Assembly (NCBI GenBank): GCA_039934875.1
Contig: JBDTLH010000384.1
Coordinates: forward strand, 1 to 8,658
Direction: 5' to 3'
Length of the DNA stretch: 8,658 bases
Source: JBDTLH01 sp039934875
GTDB taxonomy: Bacteria; Acidobacteriota; Terriglobia; Terriglobales; Acidobacteriaceae
Positions 1 to 5,496 of the stretch are shown in pieces. Numbering within the stretch: the stretch's first letter is position 1; each line of letters begins with the position of its first letter. Both the position numbers and the translations under genes were made by a program. Below the pieces are notes generated by a model. It was not told the origin of the DNA. It saw only the letters and a program-made list of their open reading frames with translations, and made no database searches.

Positions 1-85
1 AAGCATAGCAAGGGCCGAACCGCAGCCACAGAGTTGTTTGTAAGCTCTTCTGGCGTCTCCTCGCTGTTCTTTGTGCAAGATGCTC

Positions 86-1630
86 TTACTTCGCGAATTC
101 GCTATGCCTGCGCGAATAGGAGAAATAAATCACCAAGCCAATCGCCAGCCATCCCACGAAGCGGAACCAGGTATAGATCTCGAGGCCGAGCATGAGCAGA
201 AAGCAGAACCCCATGCTGAGTATCGGAATCACCGGTCCCCCCGGTGCGCGGAAGGCGCGCGGCCGGTCGGGCTGCTTATAACGCAGAATCAGCACTCCAA
301 TCGAGACCAGCACAAAGGCGAACAGCGTTCCGATGTTGGAGAGGTTCGCCAGGGTGCCGATGTCGAGCAGCCCCGCCGGAATCCCCACCACCACGCCCGC
401 CACCCACGTCGAGAACGCCGGGGTGCGGAACCGGGGGTGCACCCGGCTGAATATCTTGGGCATCAATCCATCGCGCGACATCGCAAACCACACCCGCGCC
501 TGGCCGAGTTGAAACACCAGCAGCGAAGAGATCATCCCCATCAGCGCGCCGAAGAGCACGGCCAACCGCGTCCAGTGGAGCGCCACCGAGCCGGTGGTGT
601 GCGCCACCTTGGCAAGCGCATTCACTACCGGCGCCGCATCGTTCGCCACCGATTGCCAAGGAACAATTCCCGTCAGTACCACTGCCACCGCGATATACAA
701 CAGCGTGCACACAATCAGCGTCATGAGGATGCCGAAGGGCAGGTCTTTCTGCGGGTTCTTGGCCTCCTCCGCCGCCGTCGATACCGAATCGAAGCCGATG
801 TAGGTGAAGAAGATAATCGAGCCGCCGGTCAAAATGCCGGGCCATCCGTTGGGAATGAACGGCACCCAGTTTGGCGTATGAATAAAATACGAACCCGCCA
901 CCACGAAGGCGATGATCGCTCCAATTTTGAGGATGACCATCACAGTGTTCGCCTCCGCCGATTCGCGGATTCCTCGGACCAGCACCACCGTCAACAGCAT
1001 CACGATCAGGAACGCGGGAAAGTTAAAACCAAAGTGCCAGCCCGAGCCGATGATCGTTCTCCCCTGAAAATCCTGCAGTCCGCCGGGCAAGTATGCCGGC
1101 GATATCCATTTGAGCGCGGGATGCCATCCGAACCAGTCCGCCATATTCACCAGATGCTGGGCGAAGCCGACGCTTACCGCCATATTACTCACCGCATATT
1201 CGAGGATCAGGTCCCAGCCTATGATCCACGCGATCAATTCGCCCATGGTGGCGTAGGTATAGGTGTAGGCCGACCCCGCGATGGGGATCATCGACGCCAG
1301 CTCCGCATAGCATAGCCCGGTGAATGCACACACGATCGCCACCAGCACCAGCGAAAGCGCGAGTGCCGGGCCCGCGCCCGGACGTCCCGTGGTCGCTGCG
1401 TGATGAATAAAATATTCCAGCAGCGGGGCGTTAAAGATCGAAGACGTATCGTACTGCTGCCCGGCGATCGCGGTGCCGATCACGGTGAAAATTCCGCTCC
1501 CGATCACCGCACCAATCCCCAGCGCGGTCAGCGACCAAGGCCCCAGCGTCTTCTTCAGCCGGTTTTGCGGCTCCAGCGAATCGGAGATCAGTTTATCAAT
1601 CGATTTCTTGGCGAATAGTTGGTGGGGCAG
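86..1630 (-). CDS. APC-superfamily amino acid permease (cationic amino acid transporter type)
   Basis: An inner-membrane secondary transporter importing amino acids, by family probably by proton symport; the substrate cannot be read from the sequence. About 514 residues with roughly 12 hydrophobic segments, normal for the CAT/YfnA-like branch. The first membrane segment carries the family's unwound-helix motif GIGAVIGSGIF (about residues 37-47). A later segment carries FFTYIGFDSVSTAAEE followed by KNPQKDLP, typical of TM6 and its loop in CAT-type carriers. The C terminus ends in IGLVIYFSYSRRHSEFAK. The first in-frame ATG/GTG/TTG is a GTG at 1507 inside TM1, which would destroy the substrate site. 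The frame stays open upstream and encodes the usual N terminus (QLFAKKSID followed by a basic stretch). The only sensible start is a CTG at 1630, preceded by AGGAG with a 7-nt gap. A 5'-end frameshift is the alternative. The gene lies 33 bp downstream of the repeat-flanked GxxExxY unit. The family call is secure; the start is less so. Confidence 0.9.
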   Translation of the reverse strand: MPHQLFAKKSIDKLISDSLEPQNRLKKTLGPWSLTALGIGAVIGSGIFTVIGTAIAGQQYDTSSIFNAPLLEYFIHHAATTGRPGAGPALALSLVLVAIVCAFTGLCYAELASMIPIAGSAYTYTYATMGELIAWIIGWDLILEYAVSNMAVSVGFAQHLVNMADWFGWHPALKWISPAYLPGGLQDFQGRTIIGSGWHFGFNFPAFLIVMLLTVVLVRGIRESAEANTVMVILKIGAIIAFVVAGSYFIHTPNWVPFIPNGWPGILTGGSIIFFTYIGFDSVSTAAEEAKNPQKDLPFGILMTLIVCTLLYIAVAVVLTGIVPWQSVANDAAPVVNALAKVAHTTGSVALHWTRLAVLFGALMGMISSLLVFQLGQARVWFAMSRDGLMPKIFSRVHPRFRTPAFSTWVAGVVVGIPAGLLDIGTLANLSNIGTLFAFVLVSIGVLILRYKQPDRPRAFRAPGGPVIPILSMGFCFLLMLGLEIYTWFRFVGWLAIGLVIYFSYSRRHSEFAK

Positions 1631-1645
1631 GGCATTGCTCCTGTC
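1630..1645 (-). promoter_or_regulatory. Shine-Dalgarno supporting a CTG start for the permease
   Basis: Read on the minus strand, AGGAG is followed by seven bases (caatgcc) and then CTG, which is in frame with the permease. No ATG, GTG or TTG is in this frame between the upstream in-frame TAA (about 30 bp before) and the middle of TM1. An ATG only 2 nt after AGGAG exists, but it is in another frame and meets a stop after 16 codons. The spacing therefore favours the CTG. Confidence 0.55.
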
Positions 1646-1662
1646 TAGAGATGAAAGAGCAA

Positions 1663-1693
1663 TTTAACCACAGAGGACACAGAGGGCACAGAG
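1663..1693 (+). repeat. Left terminal inverted repeat, three tandem 9-mers
   Basis: After an outer TTTA, the repeat consists of three 9-base units: ACCACAGAG, GACACAGAG, GGCACAGAG. It matches the reverse complement of 2300-2330 at 28 of 31 positions. The mismatches are one base in the outer T-rich end and the two leading bases of the third unit. It lies in the permease 5' leader, 33 bp before the proposed CTG start. Confidence 0.85.
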
Positions 1694-1793
1694 AAAAGAC
1701 GGGCGTTCCGAGTGGGTTGGGCCTCAGGGCTTTGCCGACGGGATCTTGAACCTTGAACACAGAAAGAGAATAGCCGGACACGGGTGCAGTGGA

Positions 1794-2168
1794 CTAGATG
1801 ATCCTGCGGCGAATGCCATCCTTCAGTCTTCGAGTATTGAAATTAACGAGCAGTCCGACTTTCATTCGCGAGAGCTTTAGATACGTAAAAAGTTGAGCTT
1901 CATGGATAGGCGCTAACTGATCTATGCTCTTCAACTCAAGGATAATTCGCCTATCGATGACAAAATCGGCCCGCAGTCCAGTATTCAACTTCACGTTCTT
2001 GTACAGAACGGGAAACTGGACTTCTCTCTCAAACAGAATGCCTCGGTTGGAAAATTTAAAACAAAGTGCGTCCGCGTAAACTGATTCCAGCAATCCCGGT
2101 CCCAGCGCAGTGTGGACTTCCATGCACGCCCCAATGATCTGTCGTGTAAGTTCCACGTCTGGGTACAT
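1794..2168 (-). CDS. GxxExxY family protein (PD-(D/E)XK nuclease-like)
   Basis: A 124-residue protein of the GxxExxY family (TIGR04256), which overlaps the Pfam PDDEXK_3 nuclease-like family. The name-giving motif is intact at G25-L-L-E28-S-V-Y31 (context LGPGLLESVY). A PD-(D/E)XK-like core is visible: D68 in LRADFVID and E78-L-K80 in ILELKS, followed by a Q92-L-F-T-Y96 helix motif. Length and C-terminal pattern (RLKDGIRRR) fit a full-length member. A nuclease activity is inferred from the fold; the biological role of the family is not established. The ATG at 2168 fits the family N terminus (ELTRQIIGACMEVH). No good Shine-Dalgarno precedes it, but a TATAGA box lies 8 nt upstream, so a leaderless message is possible. 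Codon use is more AT-rich than in neighbouring genes, suggesting separate ancestry. It is the only gene inside the inverted-repeat unit. Confidence 0.88.
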   Translation of the reverse strand: MYPDVELTRQIIGACMEVHTALGPGLLESVYADALCFKFSNRGILFEREVQFPVLYKNVKLNTGLRADFVIDRRIILELKSIDQLAPIHEAQLFTYLKLSRMKVGLLVNFNTRRLKDGIRRRII

Positions 2169-2299
2169 TTCTGCACTCTATATTGGATTAGATAAATCCC
2201 CAAGTTACTTCCGTGTCTAAGCTCGAGAGCCGCTCTCGCTCACAACTTCCCGTCCAGGCGAGCGTTTCAAGTTGCTTAGCTCAAACAAACCCTTCTTCC

Positions 2300-2330
2300 C
2301 TCTGTGTTCTCTGTGTCCTCTGTGGTAAAA
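2300..2330 (-). repeat. Right terminal inverted repeat, three tandem 9-mers
   Basis: Read on the minus strand: outer TTTT, then units ACCACAGAG, GACACAGAG, AACACAGAG, running inward toward the GxxExxY gene and followed by GGAAGAAGG. It pairs with the repeat at 1663-1693. It begins 25 bp after the pntB stop codon and so would lie in the 3' untranslated part of the pnt message. Confidence 0.85.
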
Positions 2331-2354
2331 GCCTTTTCCTGGCCAAACCATACA

Positions 2355-3734
2355 CTAGCTGTGCTGCACCGCCTGCACCAACTGCGTAAGCGATGTCTTT
2401 GCGTCCCCATAGAGCATTGAGGTCACCGCTTTGAAGAACAGCGGATTTTCCAGGCCGGAAAATCCGCGGCCCTGTCCCCGCTTAAGCACAATCACGGACT
2501 TCGCCCGGTCCACCTCGAGAATCGGCATTCCCGCGATCGGGCTCTTGGGATTGTCTCGCGCATCCGGGTTCACCACGTCATTCGCGCCGATCACGACCGC
2601 TACGTCGGTCGATGGGAAATCGCCGTTGATCCGCTCTAACTCGTAGAGCGAAGAATAGGGGACGTTGGCCTCCGCCAGCAGCACATTCATGTGTCCCGGC
2701 ATGCGCCCCGCCACCGGATGGATGGCGAACTTCACCATCACCCCGCGCGCCTCCAACGCCTCGGTCAGCTCGCGCACCGCGTATTGCGCCTGCGCCGTTG
2801 CCATGCCATATCCTGGAACGAAGATGACGCGATTGGCGTACGCAAGCTGTACTGCGGCGTCGTCTAGCTGGATCTCGCGCATCGACCCCTCCGCGCCCGC
2901 CGTCGCCGCCGCAGTCGTCGCACCGAAGCCGCCGAAGAGCACATTGGTAATCGACCGGTTCATCGCCCGGCACATCAGCACCGACAGTATGAACCCGGAG
3001 AAACCGTCGAGCGTTCCGGCGATGATCAGTACGTTGTTCGCGAGCACGAAGCCGGTCGCCGCCGCCGCCAATCCCGCATAAGAATTCAAAAGCGACATCA
3101 CCACCGGCATGTCCGCTGAGCCGATGGGGATGACCAGCGCCACGCCAAACAGCGTCGCCAACCCGACCATGGTATAGAAAGCCGCAGTCGCGCCGGGATT
3201 TATGATTACGTAGACGAGGCTGCCAAGAGTAGCTGCGAAGAGCAGCAGGTTAATAATCTGCTGTCCGCGAAACTGGATCGGCGTACCGCGGATCACTCCC
3301 TGCAACTTTCCCGCCGCGATCAAGCTGCCGGTGGTGGTGATCGCCCCCAAAAATACCTCGAGCCCCAGGGCGGAGAGCGTGAACTTGGTCATCGTCCGCG
3401 CCCGGATCGAATATTCCGCGACGCCCACCAGCGCGGCAGCCAGCGCTCCGAAGGCGTGCGAGAGCGCGGTCCGTTGTGGCATGGCCGTCATCGGCACCCA
3501 GATTGCCATCAACGCGCCAATCACGGAACCGATCACCAGCCCCGCGATGATCCACGTATAGCTCACTATGTCCTGGTGGATCAGCGTGCCGATAATCGCC
3601 GCCAGCATTCCGGCTTCGGCGTAGAACATACCGCGGCGCGCCGTATCCGGGTGGCTCATCAACTTCAGCCCCAGGATGAACAGGACGCTCGCGATCAGAT
3701 AGGTCGCTTCGGTGAAGAGCCGGGCGGAGGTCAT
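2355..3734 (-). CDS. pntB: NAD(P)(+) transhydrogenase, beta subunit PntB
   Basis: Beta subunit of the proton-translocating transhydrogenase, which transfers hydride between NADH and NADP+ driven by inward proton flow across the inner membrane. At 459 residues it is full length (E. coli PntB is about 462). Residues 1 to about 275 form the multi-helix membrane domain. H93 in MPQRTALSHAF aligns with the functional membrane histidine of the E. coli protein, and ADMPVVMSLLNSY (about 207-219) is conserved. Residues from about 285 on form the NADP(H)-binding domain III, with GYGMATAQAQ (308-317), HPVAGRMPGHMN (339-350), GANDVVNP (383-390) and the lid-type stretch KRGQGRGFSGLENPLFF (418-434). The usual KRS there is KRG. 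The ATG overlaps the pntAb stop by 4 bp (ATGA), indicating translational coupling. It is the last gene of the pnt operon; no convincing terminator follows before the repeat-flanked unit. Confidence 0.97.
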   Translation of the reverse strand: MTSARLFTEATYLIASVLFILGLKLMSHPDTARRGMFYAEAGMLAAIIGTLIHQDIVSYTWIIAGLVIGSVIGALMAIWVPMTAMPQRTALSHAFGALAAALVGVAEYSIRARTMTKFTLSALGLEVFLGAITTTGSLIAAGKLQGVIRGTPIQFRGQQIINLLLFAATLGSLVYVIINPGATAAFYTMVGLATLFGVALVIPIGSADMPVVMSLLNSYAGLAAAATGFVLANNVLIIAGTLDGFSGFILSVLMCRAMNRSITNVLFGGFGATTAAATAGAEGSMREIQLDDAAVQLAYANRVIFVPGYGMATAQAQYAVRELTEALEARGVMVKFAIHPVAGRMPGHMNVLLAEANVPYSSLYELERINGDFPSTDVAVVIGANDVVNPDARDNPKSPIAGMPILEVDRAKSVIVLKRGQGRGFSGLENPLFFKAVTSMLYGDAKTSLTQLVQAVQHS

Positions 3735-4072
3735 TGCGGATTACCCGGCTTCTTATCAGGCTTGATCTCCGTCCGCTTGCGGAACATTTTTAGCATCCGA
3801 TCGGTGATGCCGAAGCCGCCTACCACATTAATGGTCGCCGCCGTCACCGCTACAAATCCCAGCATGGTGCTGTAGCGCGAATGTCCCGACCCTGCAATCA
3901 CAATCGAGCCAATCAGCGAGATGCCCGATATCGCGTTGGTCGCCGACATTAGCGGCGTGTGCAGCAGCGGAGGCACTCGCGAGATCACCTGGTAGCCTAA
4001 AAACGCCGCCAGTACAAACACGTATACGGAGGCAATCAATACTCCGGGATTCATTACCGCCGCTGGATTCAT
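3731..4072 (-). CDS. pntAb: NAD(P)(+) transhydrogenase, membrane subunit alpha-2 (PntAb)
   Basis: A 113-residue membrane subunit corresponding to the C-terminal transmembrane part of one-piece PntA proteins such as that of E. coli. With the membrane domain of PntB it forms the proton channel. About three to four hydrophobic helices are visible. The hallmark LHTPLMSATNAISG lies at about residues 37-50, and FGITDRMLKMFRK closes the last helix (about 87-99), nearly identical to the E. coli PntA end. The tail after that (EIKPDKKPGNPQ) is polar. The chosen ATG at 4072 overlaps the pntAa TGA by 4 bp (ATGA); the same frame continues 24 codons further up but only inside pntAa coding sequence. A second ATG six codons in is an alternative start. 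The stop overlaps the pntB ATG by 4 bp. Confidence 0.95.
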   Translation of the reverse strand: MNPAAVMNPGVLIASVYVFVLAAFLGYQVISRVPPLLHTPLMSATNAISGISLIGSIVIAGSGHSRYSTMLGFVAVTAATINVVGGFGITDRMLKMFRKRTEIKPDKKPGNPQ

Positions 4073-5220
4073 CGCGCTACCGCCAGCTCGAGCGCCTGCC
4101 GCACTCTTGCATTCACGATCTCTCCACCGCGCGCGACACAACACCCCGCCACAATCTCATCGTTGTAATCGGGCTGAAACGCACCCGCGTTCTTGCCCAG
4201 CATCAGCTTCAGCAAGTTCAGCATGTTGCGAGAATAGAGTTGGCTCGCGTGCGCCGGCACCGTCGCCGGCAGATTCACGGGAGCGAGCAGAGTGACCCCG
4301 CCATGCACCTGCGTCTCGCCCGCGCGGGTTAGCTCGCAGTTGCCCCCGGCCGGCGCCGCCAAGTCCACGATCACAGAACCTGCCCGCATCCCTTCGACTG
4401 CCTCCCGCCGGATCAACAGCGGTGCCGCCTTGCCCGGGACCTGGGCGGTGGTGATGATCACATCGCTCTGCCGCGCCGCCGTCTGGATCGCCTGCCGTCC
4501 TCGCTCCAGCGCCTCTTCCGAAAGCTCGCGTGCATAACCGCCCTTGTCCTCCGTTTCCATACCGCCCAGATCCACTTCAAGAAACTTCGCCCCCAGCGAT
4601 TTCACCTGCTCCCCGGCGGCCGCGCGCACATCATACGCCTCGACCACCGCTCCCAGACGCCGGGCAGTGGCAATTGCCTGCAATCCCGCGACCCCAGCCC
4701 CCAACACCAGCACCCTCGCCGGTGGGATCGTCCCCGCCGCTGTCATTAATAAAGGAAACATGCGCGGCAACCGCTCCGCCGCCAGAACTACCGCCTTGTA
4801 TCCCGCGATGGTTGCCATTGAAGAGAGGGCGTCCATGCTTTGCGCTCGCGAAATCCGCGGCACCAACTCCATGGCGAAGAGCGTAATCCCGCGCTCCACC
4901 GCGCTCCGCAGCCGCTCCGGGCCGTCCAGCGGACGCAAAAAGCCGATCACCGCGCAGCCCTCCCGCAGTTGGCGGATGTCCTCCTCCTGGGGAAGGTTCA
5001 CCGAGGTCAGCACGTCAGCGCCGCGCAAAAGCGCAGCCCGCTCGTCGCTCAGGCCTGCGCCAGCCTCGGCATAAGCTTCATCCGAATGTCCGCTGGCGAT
5101 TCCGCAACCCCGCTCCACTTGCACGCCGCATCCCAACGCCACCAACTGCCGCACCGCATCCGGGACCAGCGCCACCCGCGCCTCATGCCCATGCGACTCA
5201 TTCGTGATGACGATCTGCAT
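4069..5220 (-). CDS. pntAa: NAD(P)(+) transhydrogenase, NAD(H)-binding subunit alpha-1 (PntAa)
   Basis: Soluble domain-I subunit that binds NAD(H) and exchanges hydride with domain III of PntB at the cytoplasmic face of the membrane. It has 383 residues, the normal size for a separate alpha-1 subunit, and belongs to the alanine dehydrogenase/PntA N-terminal family. Visible motifs: RISRAQSMDALSSMA (about 122-136), the Rossmann glycine motif GAGVAGLQA (174-182) followed by acidic D197 in EAYDVR, EQVKSLGAKFLEVDL (about 204-218), TTAQVPGKAAPLL (about 257-269) and VDLAAPAGGNCELT (285-298). The ATG at 5220 is chosen because family similarity starts there (MQIVITNE) and AGGTG lies 8 nt upstream; the frame remains open to beyond 5457, but that stretch has no family resemblance. 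It is the first gene of the operon, and its stop overlaps the pntAb start (ATGA). Confidence 0.95.
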   Translation of the reverse strand: MQIVITNESHGHEARVALVPDAVRQLVALGCGVQVERGCGIASGHSDEAYAEAGAGLSDERAALLRGADVLTSVNLPQEEDIRQLREGCAVIGFLRPLDGPERLRSAVERGITLFAMELVPRISRAQSMDALSSMATIAGYKAVVLAAERLPRMFPLLMTAAGTIPPARVLVLGAGVAGLQAIATARRLGAVVEAYDVRAAAGEQVKSLGAKFLEVDLGGMETEDKGGYARELSEEALERGRQAIQTAARQSDVIITTAQVPGKAAPLLIRREAVEGMRAGSVIVDLAAPAGGNCELTRAGETQVHGGVTLLAPVNLPATVPAHASQLYSRNMLNLLKLMLGKNAGAFQPDYNDEIVAGCCVARGGEIVNARVRQALELAVAR

Positions 5221-5496
5221 CGCCGCTGCACCTGTGCCGAATACGGTACCACAGCTCCGGGACCATCGCACGTGCCAAACAATCTTTTGCGCACGGGATA
5301 CCAAGACGCAGAGAAGAGCTTGGGAAGACCAGGGCCCCCGGCCTTCCCCGCTTTCAAGGCCTTGAACACGCCCGGTGGCCGTTGCGCCGACCGTATGTCT
5401 CGCTTGCCAGCATAAGTGCGGCGCGCGCCCCATTCCGAGGTGCTCCCGGCTGCCCACGGGATCACATTCGACGCGATCTTTCTTTCGTCGCTACCC
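5221..5496. other. pntAa leader / intergenic region with dyads
   Basis: A 276-bp gap between the glycoside hydrolase stop and the pntAa start. No gene is supported here. It holds a cluster of dyads at 5322-5366 and a short fragment resembling the CACAGAG repeats at about 5303-5320. The pnt promoter probably lies in this gap, but no convincing -35/-10 pair could be picked. Confidence 0.5.
5322..5366 (-). promoter_or_regulatory. Overlapping dyads upstream of pntAa
   Basis: A perfect 14-bp palindrome TTCAAGGCCTTGAA lies at 5353-5366. GGCCTT (5340-5345) can pair with AAGGCC (5356-5361), and GGGAAG (5322-5327) with CTTCCC (5343-5348). The last two share bases 5343-5345, so they exclude each other. 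This could be an operator or alternative RNA hairpins in the pnt leader. The distance to the pntAa start is about 100-145 bp. The structures are seen directly; the regulatory role is a guess. Confidence 0.3.

Larger units (their letters stand above)
1663..2330. mobile_element. GxxExxY mini-element with terminal inverted repeats (putative)
   Basis: This 668-bp unit is delimited by 31-bp terminal inverted repeats that match at 28 of 31 positions and has one complete gene inside. Its base composition is clearly lower in GC than the transhydrogenase and permease genes around it. It fills almost the whole pntB-permease gap: its right edge is 25 bp from the pntB stop and its left edge 33 bp from the permease start. 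I see no obvious target-site duplication and no transposase, so if mobile it would depend on a protein encoded elsewhere. Calling it a mobile element is inference from structure; it could instead be a gene captured between two copies of a dispersed genomic repeat. Confidence 0.5.

Noticed and set aside
71..1315. Long plus-strand open frame opposite the permease (414 codons)
   Set aside because: It is antisense to a well-supported permease, rich in Arg/His/Pro as expected from a GC-rich shadow frame, and shows no recognisable domain.
1650..1662. Target-site duplication flanking the GxxExxY unit
   Set aside because: I compared the bases outside both inverted repeats and found no convincing direct repeat of 3 bp or more at the edges.
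1751..1760. Shared 10-mer CCTTGAACAC here and at 5361-5370
   Set aside because: Many 10-mer coincidences are expected within 8.7 kb, and the surrounding bases do not match.
2221..2240. Small inverted repeat CGAGAG/CTCTCG inside the GxxExxY unit
   Set aside because: A 6-bp stem with no T-run or conserved context is expected by chance.
2331..2354. Possible terminator after pntB (short GCC/GGC stem followed by TTTT)
   Set aside because: The stem is only about 3 bp and could not act as an intrinsic terminator.
5221..5457. N-terminal extension of PntAa to an ATG at 5457
   Set aside because: The extra 79 residues have no family resemblance and contain the dyad cluster; the ATG at 5220 starts exactly at the conserved N terminus and has a Shine-Dalgarno.
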